Counted from the stretch's first letter, positions 32,745 to 42,001 are shown. The stretch: 53,155 nt of DNA from Bacillota bacterium (GCA_017442535.1 JAFRZL010000046.1:1-53155), one strand, 5' to 3'. The notes: generated by a model not told the origin, from the sequence alone. Made by a program: numbers and translations.

Positions 32745-34049
32745 TTACTCAACCCTGTCCAGGATCAGCGGACGCGGTGCGGGACGCTCAGCCGAATACG
32801 TAAGCGCGTTGTCGTAGACTGCTTCCGCGTCTAAGAGCCGCCGTTCATCCGAAGTGTAAAAGACCGCGGCGGGCTCGCCTTTCTCCGCATAATCGCCGGT
32901 CTTTTTCAGGATCCGGATGCCCGCGGTTTCATCGATCACATCGGCCATTGTGCTGCGGCCGGCCCCCAGCAGCAGGCTCGCCTTGCCGATTGCTTCGGTA
33001 TCCATTGCGGAAATGAACCCGGATGCCTTCGCAGGGATAGCCCTGATCACCGGCGCCTCTCCAAAGAGACTGTAATCCTCTGTCACTTCGGGATTTCCGC
33101 CCTGCGCCTTGATCATCTCGCGGAATTTCCGGAGCGCGGAACCGTCCCGGATCGTCTTTGCCGCCATGCGGCGGCCTTCCTCCAGCGTGGAGGCGTCGCC
33201 CGAAAGCATCAGCGTCGCGCCCGAAAGCACCTCGCAGATCTCGTTCAGGTCCTCCGGGCCATTACCCTTCAGCGTCTCGATCGCCTCGCGGACTTCCAGC
33301 GCATTGCCGACATATTCGCCGAGCGGCCGATCCATATCCGTGATCAGCGCCATGATCTTCTTTCCGGCTTTCTTACCGGTATCGACGAGGAGCTCCGCCA
33401 GCTTCCGGCTCTCCTCCTTTGTCTTCATAAAGGAGCCGCTCCCGGTCTTCACGTCCAGGACGATCGCGTCGTCATCCGCGGCGAGCTTCTTGCCCATGAT
33501 GCTCGAGACGATAAGTGGAATGCTGTCGATCGTAGACGTCACATCGCGCAGCGCGTAGAGCTTCTTATCGGCAGGAGCCACTTCGCGGTTCTGCCCGACG
33601 ATCGCGATCCCGATCCGGTTCACGATATCCGTGAATTCATCTTTCGGGATATCCGTCCGGAATCCAGGGATCGATTCCAGTTTGTCGACCGTTCCTCCGG
33701 TGTGACCCAGTCCGCGGCCGGAGATCTTGGCAACTTTGATGCCGCAGCTGGCCACCATCGGAGTAACGATCAGGCTCGTCTTGTCCCCGACTCCGCCCGT
33801 CGAATGCTTGTCGGCGCGTATGCCCTTGATCTCGGAGAAATCCAACTTTTCGCCGGAATCGCGGATCGCGAAGGTCAGTTCCGCGGTCTCGTCACGGTCC
33901 ATCCCCTTGAACCAGATCGCCATCAGCAGTGCGGCGGCCTGATAGTCGGGGATCTCATTTCCCACATAGCCCTCCGTGAAAAACCGGATCTCTTCCCTTG
34001 TCAGCGGGAGTCCCTCCTGTTTCTTACGGATCAGATCGACCATTCTCAT
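32745..34049 (-). CDS. pdp: Pyrimidine-nucleoside phosphorylase
   Basis: A 434-residue phosphorylase acting on thymidine, deoxyuridine and uridine. Diagnostic segments are MRMVDLIRKKQEG, DKHSTGGVGDKTS, KISGRGLGHTGGTVDKLESIPGF and VKTGSGSFMKT. The length fits Bacillus Pdp. GGGAG lies before the first ATG. It makes the sugar 1-phosphates used by DeoB and DeoC downstream. It follows the permease gene by 51 nt. Confidence 0.95.
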   Translation of the reverse strand: MRMVDLIRKKQEGLPLTREEIRFFTEGYVGNEIPDYQAAALLMAIWFKGMDRDETAELTFAIRDSGEKLDFSEIKGIRADKHSTGGVGDKTSLIVTPMVASCGIKVAKISGRGLGHTGGTVDKLESIPGFRTDIPKDEFTDIVNRIGIAIVGQNREVAPADKKLYALRDVTSTIDSIPLIVSSIMGKKLAADDDAIVLDVKTGSGSFMKTKEESRKLAELLVDTGKKAGKKIMALITDMDRPLGEYVGNALEVREAIETLKGNGPEDLNEICEVLSGATLMLSGDASTLEEGRRMAAKTIRDGSALRKFREMIKAQGGNPEVTEDYSLFGEAPVIRAIPAKASGFISAMDTEAIGKASLLLGAGRSTMADVIDETAGIRILKKTGDYAEKGEPAAVFYTSDERRLLDAEAVYDNALTYSAERPAPRPLILDRVE

Positions 34050-34100
34050 TGCAAAACTCTCCCATTCTCAGCACTTCCGGCTCACAGGCCGGCAGCGGTC

Positions 34101-35057
34101 TTAACGCATGCCCTTGTCGTACGGAATACCCTCTGCCTTCGGGCAGCCGGACTTCTTGGAGGACAGCGCCAGCACGATCAGAACGACAATGTACGGGATG
34201 ATATTGTAGAAATACATCGGCAGGCCGAGGTTCTTCAGGAAATCGAGGGATGAAGAAACCGGGCCGATACATTTCAGGAATCCGAACAGCAGCGCACCGA
34301 GTGCGATCCCGAGCGGCTTCCAGTTGCCGAAGATCATAATGGCCAGGGCCAGGAAGCCCATGCCGCCGACGGATGCTTCCGCAGTGCCGTTCGAAACCGT
34401 CGCGATGTAGGCATAGCCGCCAAGGCCTGCCAGAGCGCCGGAGATCGTCGTGCCCAGGTAGCGCATCTTAAATACATTGATGCCGACCGACGCGGCAGCC
34501 TGAGGATGTTCACCGCAGGCGCGGAGCCTCATACCGGTTTTGGTTTTGTAGATCCATATGGACAGCAGAATAAACGCGATCACGATGACATACGTGGACA
34601 GATAAGCCTTGTCGCCGAACACTTGCACGATCGGCGGGAGGTCGTTATTCAGGATCACATAGCCGGTAAAATTCACGGGCATCTGGATCTTTTCACTGTT
34701 GAACAGCGAGAGCGCGAAGGCATTGACGACCGCGGCCGCCAGCATATTCAGCGCCGTGCCGCCGATGGTCTGGTCCGCTTTCAGCTTGATCGCGGAGAAC
34801 GACAGGAGGAGCGAGAACAGTGCGCCGCAGATGGCGGAGAAAATCAGGACGATCAGGAACAATGCCTGCGTATGATTCGCGAAGACTCCTGAAATGACCA
34901 GCGCACGGGCCAGGATCGCGCCGCAGAACGCGCCGAAAATCATTTCGCCTTCCAGTGCCAGGTTGATGACGCCGCTTCGCTCCGAGAACATGCCGCCCAG
35001 CGCGACGATCAGAAGCGGAGCCGCGTAGATAAGGGTTTTCTGAAGCAGGAATATCAT
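34101..35057 (-). CDS. nupQ: Nucleoside ABC transporter permease (NupQ type)
   Basis: A 318-residue membrane permease of the branched-chain amino acid/ribose type. It has FSERSGVINLALEGEMIFGA near the N-terminus and MGFLALAIMIFGNWKPLGI near the C-terminus, both typical of nucleoside (BMP-linked) importers. It has about 8-9 hydrophobic segments. Its ATG overlaps the preceding permease stop by 4 nt. It pairs with NupP to form the channel. Confidence 0.92.
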   Translation of the reverse strand: MIFLLQKTLIYAAPLLIVALGGMFSERSGVINLALEGEMIFGAFCGAILARALVISGVFANHTQALFLIVLIFSAICGALFSLLLSFSAIKLKADQTIGGTALNMLAAAVVNAFALSLFNSEKIQMPVNFTGYVILNNDLPPIVQVFGDKAYLSTYVIVIAFILLSIWIYKTKTGMRLRACGEHPQAAASVGINVFKMRYLGTTISGALAGLGGYAYIATVSNGTAEASVGGMGFLALAIMIFGNWKPLGIALGALLFGFLKCIGPVSSSLDFLKNLGLPMYFYNIIPYIVVLIVLALSSKKSGCPKAEGIPYDKGMR

Positions 35058-36313
35058 GATTTGTCACCCTCCTTCTCCGTATTGTCTAAGGCAGGCGTCT
35101 GTTCGACCACCTGTTCCGCCGCCTGTGCGGATGCAGCCTTTTCAGCCTCATTCGCCTTCGCTTCAGCCTTCTTCTTTCTCTTGCTCAGCATATCCTTGAA
35201 GAACTTGGAGAAGCCGGCGAAATAGATGATCAGGGCGATGATGACATCGGCGATATACTTATTGAAGCCCGCCGACGGAAGGTTGCCGCCGCCGACATTC
35301 AGGAAGCGGATAAACAGGGAGACAAAGATAACGGCGATCGGGTTATTGCTGCCTAGCAGCGCTGCCGGGATACCGTTAAATCCGTAGTCGGGCAGTGACC
35401 CATAGGCACTGTCAAACTTGAATTCGATGCCTGGATTCAGGTAATAAAGCGCACCACCGATCGCGGCCAGTCCGCCGGCGATCGCCATGGACAGAATAAT
35501 ATTGCGTTTCTCGTTCATGCCGGCGTATTTCGCGCCGTCCCGGTTGGCCCCGCAGGCACGCAGCTCGTAGCCCAGCGTCGTTTTTGCCAGAATGATGTGG
35601 ATGATTATGGCGATCAGAATCGCCACAATGATACCTGCATCAATGTAAGAGCCTTTGAAAATCCGGGTGAGGCCAAGCGTCGGGGTCCCGTTGCCGGTCA
35701 CGGCCGTTGTGATCAGATAACCGGATTTGCCGCTGCCGGAATTGATCAGATGCGGCATCGTGCCAAAGACCCAGCTGACGATATTTGCGGCGATCCAGTT
35801 GGTCATGATGCAGACGATTACCTCGTTGACATTAAAGACCGCGCGGAAAAATCCCGGTATCGCGCCCCAGAGCATGCCGCAGATCGCGCCGACGATCACC
35901 GCCAGGATCCAGACCAGGACGCCCAGCGTCGGATTACCGTTGGTATTGATGTTCAGGGCTACAAGAAGGGATCCCATCATACCCATCAGGAACTGTCCAG
36001 CTGCACCGATATTGAAAAGGCCGGTCTTGTAAGCGATGGCTACCGAGACACCGGTCATAATGAGCGGCGTCGCGTAGAAGATCATGTCACCCAGATTGGT
36101 GACGATATAGGCGCCTCTGCCCGAGGAGAAAGGTCCGCCCAGCAGGACCAGGAGCCCCTGGAACGCGTTCCCGATCGAGGTGCGGTCGTTAAAGAAAGAC
36201 AGGAGTATCATGACCAGGAATCCGACGAGGATACCCGCGATGATACAGAGGATGGAGGAAGTCACACTCTTAAAGCCGGGCTTCTCCCTTAGCTTTGAAA
36301 AGAAGTCTTTCAT
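35054..36313 (-). CDS. nupP: Nucleoside ABC transporter permease (NupP type)
   Basis: A 419-residue permease with about 9-10 hydrophobic segments, including YKTGLFNIGAAGQFLMG and the conserved ELRACGANRDGAKYAGM cytoplasmic loop. The last 45 residues are a hydrophilic Lys/Glu/Ala-rich tail (KRKKKAEAKANEAEKAA) that makes it longer than the Bacillus protein. Four-nt overlaps with both neighbours show tight coupling. Confidence 0.92.
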   Translation of the reverse strand: MKDFFSKLREKPGFKSVTSSILCIIAGILVGFLVMILLSFFNDRTSIGNAFQGLLVLLGGPFSSGRGAYIVTNLGDMIFYATPLIMTGVSVAIAYKTGLFNIGAAGQFLMGMMGSLLVALNINTNGNPTLGVLVWILAVIVGAICGMLWGAIPGFFRAVFNVNEVIVCIMTNWIAANIVSWVFGTMPHLINSGSGKSGYLITTAVTGNGTPTLGLTRIFKGSYIDAGIIVAILIAIIIHIILAKTTLGYELRACGANRDGAKYAGMNEKRNIILSMAIAGGLAAIGGALYYLNPGIEFKFDSAYGSLPDYGFNGIPAALLGSNNPIAVIFVSLFIRFLNVGGGNLPSAGFNKYIADVIIALIIYFAGFSKFFKDMLSKRKKKAEAKANEAEKAASAQAAEQVVEQTPALDNTEKEGDKS

Positions 36314-37860
36314 GCTTTTCCTCCTTTCTTGGTGTCGCGCCTGGCGCCGACCATGTAAAGGCCGAGCTCCTGAACGGTCGTCTTCTTGGGATCGAATTCT
36401 CCGACGATTTCACCCTCGTACATGACAAGGATGCGGTCGGACAGGGACATGACTTCGTCGAGTTCCAGCGAAATCAGCAGGACCGCCGCTCCGGCGTCCC
36501 TCTTCTTGACGATCTCGCTGTGAATGAATTCGATCGCGCCGACGTCCAGGCCGCGAGTGGGCTGGATTGCGACCAGCAGGTCGTGTTTATGCTTCAATTC
36601 ACGGGCGGCGATTGCTTTCTGCTGATTGCCTCCGGACATGGAGCGTGCGGTCGAATTCACGCCGTCAGCGGAACGGACGTCGAATTCATCCACCAGCTCC
36701 TGTGCGTATTTCTCTGCTTCGTCAAAACGGATAAAGCCGTGATTCTGGAATTCGGGCTCCAGATATCTGCGGAGCATCATGTTTTCCTTCAGTGTAAAGT
36801 CCAGAATAAGGCCGTGTTTGTGCCGGTCTTCGGGGATGTGGCTCATGCCGTCCTCCGCGCGCTTGCGGACCGAATCTTTGGTGATGTTCCTGCCTTTCAT
36901 GTAAATATGGCCGGATTCCACTTTGCTGAGACCCGTTACCGCCAGGCCGAGTTCGGTTTGTCCGTTTCCGTCAATGCCTGCGATACAGGTGATCTCGCCC
37001 GCATGCACCGTAAAAGTGACATGTTTTACGGCAAGCTTGTCGCGGTGCGAAATACTGCGCACGCAGAGATCCTTCACTTCCAGGAAGGGTTCGCCCGGCT
37101 CAGCCGGCTTTTTGTCGACCTGAAGCTGCACGGGGCGGCCCACCATCATCTCGGAGAGCTGCTCCTTGGTCACATCCTTAACGTCGACCGTTCCGATATA
37201 TTTGCCTTTACGGAGGACCGAGCACCTGTCGGCGACCTCCATAATCTCGTTCAGTTTATGCGTAATGAAAAGGATCGATTTGCCTTCCGCGGTCAGATTC
37301 TTCATGATCTTCATCAGCTCATCGATCTCCTGCGGCGTCAGGACAGCCGTCGGCTCATCGAGGATCAGGACTTCATTGTCACGATAGAGCATCTTCAGAA
37401 TCTCGGTACGCTGCTGCATGCCGACCGTAATGTCGCTGATCAGTGCGTCCGGGTCCACAAAAAGACCGTATTTCTCGGAAAGCGCCTTTACCCTCTCGCG
37501 GGCTTTCTTCTTCTGCAGGAAGCCCAGGGTCGTATCTTCCGCGCCAAGGATAATGTTTTCCAGGACCGTAAAGCATTCCACCAGTTTGAAATGCTGATGC
37601 ACCATGCCGATGCCGAGCGCAGTCGCGTCATTCGGGTCCTTGATCTGTACCGGTTTCCCATCCTTCAGGATCTCGCCGGAATCCGGGTCGTAGAGTCCAA
37701 ACAGGATACTCATCAGCGTCGACTTGCCGGCGCCGTTTTCGCCTAAGAGAGCATGTATCTCGCCACGGCGGAGCTGCAGCGTGATATCGTCATTCGCCTG
37801 CAGGCTGCCAAACGCTTTCGAGATATGCCGCATCTCGATCACATACGGTTGTTCACTCAT
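36310..37860 (-). CDS. nupO: Nucleoside ABC transporter ATP-binding protein (two-domain)
   Basis: A 516-residue tandem ATPase of the ribose/nucleoside type. The N-terminal half has Walker A GENGAGKST and Walker B LILDEPTAVL. The C-terminal half has a degenerate P-loop (IAGIDGNGQTE), MSGGNQQKAIAARE and PTRGLDVGA. The start ATG at 37860 has AGAAGGTG upstream and leads into MSEQPYVIEMRHISKAFG; the frame is open to 37956 without homology. It powers import with NupP, NupQ and the lipoprotein. Confidence 0.94.
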   Translation of the reverse strand: MSEQPYVIEMRHISKAFGSLQANDDITLQLRRGEIHALLGENGAGKSTLMSILFGLYDPDSGEILKDGKPVQIKDPNDATALGIGMVHQHFKLVECFTVLENIILGAEDTTLGFLQKKKARERVKALSEKYGLFVDPDALISDITVGMQQRTEILKMLYRDNEVLILDEPTAVLTPQEIDELMKIMKNLTAEGKSILFITHKLNEIMEVADRCSVLRKGKYIGTVDVKDVTKEQLSEMMVGRPVQLQVDKKPAEPGEPFLEVKDLCVRSISHRDKLAVKHVTFTVHAGEITCIAGIDGNGQTELGLAVTGLSKVESGHIYMKGRNITKDSVRKRAEDGMSHIPEDRHKHGLILDFTLKENMMLRRYLEPEFQNHGFIRFDEAEKYAQELVDEFDVRSADGVNSTARSMSGGNQQKAIAARELKHKHDLLVAIQPTRGLDVGAIEFIHSEIVKKRDAGAAVLLISLELDEVMSLSDRILVMYEGEIVGEFDPKKTTVQELGLYMVGARRDTKKGGKA

Positions 37861-38004
37861 AAATTCAACACCTTCTCTGTTTCCACGGATCAGTATGCAG
37901 CGCAGGGCCCGCCCTTCTGCACCGGATAAGCCCCCTGCTGCGGTCGTACCATTCAATTTGCGCAGGAATGATCATTCAAAATGCCTGCGAACCGTTATTA
38001 CGAG

Positions 38005-38036
38005 AAGAAGGAAAGAACCGGAGTCCTTTCCTTCTT
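38005..38036 (-). terminator. Intercistronic hairpin between binding protein and ATPase genes
   Basis: AAGAAGGAAAG (38005-38015) and its perfect complement CTTTCCTTCTT (38026-38036) form an 11-bp stem with a 10-nt loop, 20 bp past the lipoprotein stop. No T run follows on the minus strand. It is more likely a 3'-end stabiliser or partial terminator that raises the binding-protein to transporter ratio than a full stop. Confidence 0.6.
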
Positions 38037-38056
38037 GAATCTTGTATCGTCTGGAA

Positions 38057-39166
38057 TTACTGCTCGTAAATGACCGTTACGTGAGAGCCCTCAACCGCCT
38101 TGGCCCAGAACTCAGCCGTATCGCAGCCTGCTACATTCGCGTCGGGAGTGATCTCGCCGCTCTTGATCTTGCCGTAGACCACATTGTAATCAGCTTCCGT
38201 GAAGTTCGTGAACTTGGAAGTCTTGATCGGAAGACTGGTCGCGTCGTCGGCAGCACCGAGGTTGGAAGCCTGTCCGCCAAGCTTCGCATCCCACTGTCCA
38301 CTGTAGTACTCGCCGAGAACCTTCTGAACAGAAACGCTCAGGCCCTTCATCGCAGAAGTGATGACACGCTCGGAAAGGTTGGACTGGTCGGTATCAACAC
38401 CAATCACCTTGCCGTTCGGAGTCTCGTTAGCAGCCTGGATGACACTCTGAACCATGGAACCGCCGCAGGAGAAGATGACTTCGGTGCCGGCATTGTACCA
38501 GCTGCCCATCTGAGTCGCAAGTTCCTGAGAAGCGGAGAAGGAAGAACCATACATGAAGCTGATCTTCACTTCTACATCCACACCGAGCTCGTTGGCCGCA
38601 TCCTTGGCGCCCTGAACAAAGCCGTACGCAAAACGGTTGCAGGCGGGGTTGGAGCCGCCGCCGCCGAAGGTTCCGCCAAGTTTGGTATAGCCGTCTTTAA
38701 CAGCGGCATAGCCGGCCAGATAACCGGACTCCTGCTCTTTATAAACGATCGCGGTGACGTTCTTCAGAATCTCGCCGCTGCCGTCGCCGACACTGTCCAG
38801 CGCCCAGCCGTCAACGAAGACGAACTTGACATCCTTGCTCTCCAGAGCAACTGTCGTCATGGCAGTAGCCTGAAGGAAGCCGGGAGCGACGATGACCTTG
38901 GCACCGTTCGCGATAGCCTGACGCATCGCGGCGATACGATCGTTGTCGGTCGCATTGGCGCCGTTAGCAGGCTGATAGTAGTTATAGGTCTTATTATTGG
39001 CCTTTGCATAAGTCTCAACGCCTTCATAAGTACCCTGGTTGAAGCCGCCGTCCATCAGCTGACCGACATCGGTCACAACAGCGATTTCGTACTTGTCCTT
39101 CGGGGTGCATCCGGCCATCGTGAATACGACCAGAGCTGCCAGAAGAATTGCCATTACTTTCCTCAC
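38057..39166 (-). CDS. nupN: Nucleoside-binding lipoprotein, BMP family
   Basis: A 369-residue extracellular substrate-binding lipoprotein. It has a signal peptide with the lipobox TMAGC (Cys20), then YEIAVVTDVGQLMDGGFNQG, the start of the BMP (PnrA/Med) nucleoside-binding fold, and KVIGVDTDQSN. The GTG at 39166 is chosen because AGAGAGGTG lies just upstream and it gives a proper signal peptide; an ATG four codons later is possible. It is the first gene of the ten-gene operon under a strong promoter. Confidence 0.93.
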   Translation of the reverse strand: MRKVMAILLAALVVFTMAGCTPKDKYEIAVVTDVGQLMDGGFNQGTYEGVETYAKANNKTYNYYQPANGANATDNDRIAAMRQAIANGAKVIVAPGFLQATAMTTVALESKDVKFVFVDGWALDSVGDGSGEILKNVTAIVYKEQESGYLAGYAAVKDGYTKLGGTFGGGGSNPACNRFAYGFVQGAKDAANELGVDVEVKISFMYGSSFSASQELATQMGSWYNAGTEVIFSCGGSMVQSVIQAANETPNGKVIGVDTDQSNLSERVITSAMKGLSVSVQKVLGEYYSGQWDAKLGGQASNLGAADDATSLPIKTSKFTNFTEADYNVVYGKIKSGEITPDANVAGCDTAEFWAKAVEGSHVTVIYEQ

Positions 39167-39215
39167 AATAAACACCTCTCTACAATTGATCGTGCAGTAT
39201 TCCGTGCACAAAAAG

Positions 39216-39244
39216 ATTGTAGCATTTTTTACGCTTGAAGTCAA
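39216..39244 (-). promoter_or_regulatory. Promoter of the nucleoside salvage operon
   Basis: On the minus strand TTGACT (39239-39244), a 17-bp spacer and TACAAT (39216-39221). No purine-type operator is obvious. The operon below it runs without another clear promoter to 28429. Confidence 0.85.
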
Positions 39245-39321
39245 GGATAACAAACTATTTATTTGTATAAGTTTCGCCCGGTTTGTCCCGTGCGGACGCC
39301 GGTGTCGGCAGCTGTACGTCT

Positions 39322-39843
39322 TCAGCTTTTCTGCTCTTTTTTCTTAGCCCTGATCATCGAGATCAGGGTCGTCGCGGCTACGATCAGGTTGGTCGCAATG
39401 CCGACATAATTCATGATAAATCCACAGAAAACGGCATACATCACCAGACTGATCAGGAACGCGGTCTTCAGGTTCCTTTCGTTGTTTTTGAACTGAAAAA
39501 CAGCGATCGAATACTCCAGATTCGCGATGATCGGGAGCCACCCGACCAGCCCCAGGTTGTTGAAAGCAACACCCAGTACGACACCCAGCACGATCAGCGT
39601 CCACTCCAATGCTTTGCTTTTCATGTTCCTGATCGCCGCGAGGTTGCGCAGGACCGCGACGACATTCTGCATCGTACTGCTGTAGCCTTTCAGGAGTGCC
39701 GAGCTGGTGCCGTAGAAAAACTGGCTGATGATCTGAACACCGAGGATTTCTTTATTCTTCTTACGCGTGCCGCTGATGGAATCCGTGATCATCGCGCACA
39801 GCGTCAGAATATTCCCGATAATGATTACCGCCGTTTCAGTCAT
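39322..39843 (-). CDS. YgjV-like inner membrane protein
   Basis: A 173-residue protein with about five hydrophobic segments. LGVQIISQFFYGTSSALLKGY and the GLVGWLPIIANLEYSIAVF segment fit the YgjV (bacterial inner membrane protein) family, whose function is unknown. GGAGAA lies before the ATG. It is last in a four-gene run after the phosphatases and the alpha/beta hydrolase, ending just before the nucleoside operon promoter. Confidence 0.8.
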   Translation of the reverse strand: MTETAVIIIGNILTLCAMITDSISGTRKKNKEILGVQIISQFFYGTSSALLKGYSSTMQNVVAVLRNLAAIRNMKSKALEWTLIVLGVVLGVAFNNLGLVGWLPIIANLEYSIAVFQFKNNERNLKTAFLISLVMYAVFCGFIMNYVGIATNLIVAATTLISMIRAKKKEQKS

Positions 39844-39893
39844 GTATTCTTCTCCAATGTCAAATAAAATCTATGCTTTTGCCGTGCTCGGGA

Positions 39894-40712
39894 TCAGCGG
39901 CAGCCGGCCAGAAACGTTTCGATCAGCCGGTTGATCTGCTCGGGCTGATCCGTATTGGAATTATGGCCTGCGTCCCTGATCCATTCGATCGGGATCCCGG
40001 TCTCCCTGTGCCATGCCTTATTATACCTGATACAGGAGCCGGCATGATCCTTTTCGCCGCAGATCAGCAGTGCCGGGCACTTGATCTCATAAGGAAGCTC
40101 CGCTTCCATCGCTTCCGCAAGCATCCGGTAGCCGTGCCCGGACAGTTCTGCATAACGTTTCTTGTCTCCGTCGTACTCCATCATGATATCATGCATCAGC
40201 CTGCGGCCGTACTCCGAAGTCGCTACGCCGTTCGTCCCTAATTTCAGAAGGGACTTCCAGGGATAATACCGGTACACCGGCGCCATTCTCTTCAGCAGCC
40301 ATATCTCCGCGGCCGTCACATATTTACGCTGCAGCGGCGCCGAATCGATCGAAATAAAGCCCGCCGGCCGGTCCGGGAACAGCTGACAGTACATCTGCCC
40401 CACATATCCGCCCATGGATTGTCCGATCAGAACCGGCCGTGTGAAGCCGTTTTCCTGCAGGATCGCATCCAGCCAAACCGCTTTATCCTTCAGTGTGAAA
40501 GTCAGGTCGAACGGCCAGGAAGCGGCGTGTCCGGGCGCATCCCAGACAAACAGCGGATACTTTCCTTCAAAGTACTGAATCTGCTTTTCAAAAAGTCTGT
40601 GATCCGCGGTAAGTCCGGGCAGGAATACGAGCTGTAGATCGCGCTGCCGCGCCTCCATATTGATCCAGTAATGAATTGTGCCAAGTTCAGTCTCGTATAT
40701 TTTTTCTATCAT
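39894..40712 (-). CDS. Alpha/beta-fold hydrolase
   Basis: A 272-residue hydrolase with the classic triad: nucleophile Ser in LIGQSMGGYVGQ, Asp in LICGEKDHAG and His in RDAGHNSN. The LVFLPGLTADHRLFEKQ segment forms the oxyanion region. The substrate is unknown. The ATG at 40712 has GGAG 8 nt upstream; an ATG at 40718 overlaps the preceding stop and is an alternative. Translation is coupled to the phosphatase gene upstream. Confidence 0.86.
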   Translation of the reverse strand: MIEKIYETELGTIHYWINMEARQRDLQLVFLPGLTADHRLFEKQIQYFEGKYPLFVWDAPGHAASWPFDLTFTLKDKAVWLDAILQENGFTRPVLIGQSMGGYVGQMYCQLFPDRPAGFISIDSAPLQRKYVTAAEIWLLKRMAPVYRYYPWKSLLKLGTNGVATSEYGRRLMHDIMMEYDGDKKRYAELSGHGYRMLAEAMEAELPYEIKCPALLICGEKDHAGSCIRYNKAWHRETGIPIEWIRDAGHNSNTDQPEQINRLIETFLAGCR

Positions 40713-40717
40713 CGTCA

Positions 40718-41407
40718 TCACTCCAGTACTTTCTCGCGAAATGCGGCGATATCGTCATCGGAAAGGCCGATCCGTTCGGGATAACCGTCCCCCATTACGC
40801 TCCAGGCCGCTTCCAGATAGGAGGGGTCTGCGATGAGTGCCCTGAAAATGCTTTCGGCAAAGTCTTCACCGCGGGTTGCTCTCAATTGTTCCCTGACACC
40901 TTCGGCTTTGGGCAGACTGACGATATTGGTTTTGAGGTAGTCTTCCATGATCGTCCCGCGGTCCGCGCCCAGTATTTCAAGGATTAGCGCCGCGGTTAAG
41001 CCTCCCCGGTCTTTACCCTCCGAGCAGTGCCACAGGACAGCTCCGGTAGAATAATCATGCTCCATCACGGCGCGGAGGATGCGCCTGAAATCATCGCCAT
41101 GCTCCGCCGGCAGCCATCGATATAAGTCCCTCATATCGGGAACGCCGTTATCCTCCGCCCCCTTTTCATGGCTGATGCCGGCCGTAATCTCTTCAAACAC
41201 AGGCAGCAGCAGATATTCTCTGCCATACAGCCGGTCGGGGCGTTCGCTTCTCTCGGCAGACGTTCTCAGATCGATCACCGTTGAAATGCCTGCCAGTTCA
41301 TGCTCCTCCGCCTGCGACAGATTCCCGGAGCGGATCAGCATACCCGGCTTAATCATCCTCCCCGCCGCAGTGCGTATCCCGCCCAAATCTCTAATATTTC
41401 GAATCAT
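40718..41407 (-). CDS. Tyrosine/serine protein phosphatase (DSP-like)
   Basis: A 229-residue phosphatase with the P-loop HCSEGKDRGGL (Cys128, Arg134) and the N-terminal NIRDLGGIRTAAGRMIKPG, which places it in the Y_phosphatase3 group (Listeria LipA-like). These act on phosphotyrosine or phosphoinositides. The ATG at 41407 has GAAGGAGAGG upstream; the longer frame to 41476 lies inside the previous gene. It sits 11 nt after a low-molecular-weight tyrosine phosphatase. Confidence 0.9.
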   Translation of the reverse strand: MIRNIRDLGGIRTAAGRMIKPGMLIRSGNLSQAEEHELAGISTVIDLRTSAERSERPDRLYGREYLLLPVFEEITAGISHEKGAEDNGVPDMRDLYRWLPAEHGDDFRRILRAVMEHDYSTGAVLWHCSEGKDRGGLTAALILEILGADRGTIMEDYLKTNIVSLPKAEGVREQLRATRGEDFAESIFRALIADPSYLEAAWSVMGDGYPERIGLSDDDIAAFREKVLE

Positions 41408-41418
41408 AGTCCTCTCCT

Positions 41419-41886
41419 TCAGCGTGGATCGAGCTTCTGCAGCAAACCGTGGCATCCGCGCAGAATATCCTCCCACGTCCGTTCAAAATCACCTGTATAC
41501 CAAGGATCCGCAATATCCCCCGGGTGATCCGTATAATCTAACAGCAGCCCGATCTTGCCCTCCGGATCCGGCCCCAGAATCCGCCGCATATTCCGTAGAT
41601 TCTGATGATCCATTCCGATGATCAGATCATACCGGTGATAGTCTTCCTTTCGCAGCAATACCGCCCTCTTGCCTTCGCAGGAAAGCCCATGCTTCGCAAG
41701 CTCCCGCTTGGCGGGCGGATAAACCGGATTCCCGACCCCGTTCCAGATCTCTTCCGTGCTCGTCGCGGCGGAATCGACCCGAAAACGGTCTCCCAGCCCG
41801 GCCATGCGGACTAGATCCTTCATGCAGAACTCCGCCATCGGCGACCGACAGATATTACCGTGGCAGACAAATAGTATTCTAATCAT
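41419..41886 (-). CDS. Low-molecular-weight protein tyrosine phosphatase
   Basis: A 155-residue LMW-PTP. The N-terminal P-loop VCHGNICRSPMAE (Cys8, Arg14) and the general-acid segment DPWYTGDFERTW are complete. In bacteria such enzymes reverse tyrosine phosphorylation that controls polysaccharide export and other steps. AAGGAG precedes the ATG. No tyrosine kinase or capsule gene is nearby. First of the four-gene run to YgjV. Confidence 0.94.
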   Translation of the reverse strand: MIRILFVCHGNICRSPMAEFCMKDLVRMAGLGDRFRVDSAATSTEEIWNGVGNPVYPPAKRELAKHGLSCEGKRAVLLRKEDYHRYDLIIGMDHQNLRNMRRILGPDPEGKIGLLLDYTDHPGDIADPWYTGDFERTWEDILRGCHGLLQKLDPR

Positions 41887-41927
41887 GCTGTAATAGCTCC
41901 TTGCATATCATATGAACTCCCTTCCAG

Positions 41928-41975
41928 AAAAAAAGAGCCTTAGTATGACATATTAACTATATCATACTGAGGCTC
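41928..41975 (-). terminator. Terminator after the hydrogenase gene
   Basis: GAGCCTTAGTATGA (41935-41948) pairs with TCATACTGAGGCTC (41962-41975), 14 pairs with one G-U. On the minus strand seven T residues follow. It lies 26 bp past the hydrogenase stop and separates it from the phosphatase genes. Confidence 0.9.
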
Positions 41976-42001
41976 AGAAATCCAGCCTGTTTTCTGAATT
42001 C

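Noticed and set aside
36295..37746. A 483-codon open frame on the + strand
   Set aside because: It is antisense to the two-domain nucleoside ATPase with all ABC motifs on the minus strand.
38042..39238. A 398-codon open frame on the + strand
   Set aside because: It is antisense to the BMP lipoprotein gene, which has lipobox, start signals and promoter.
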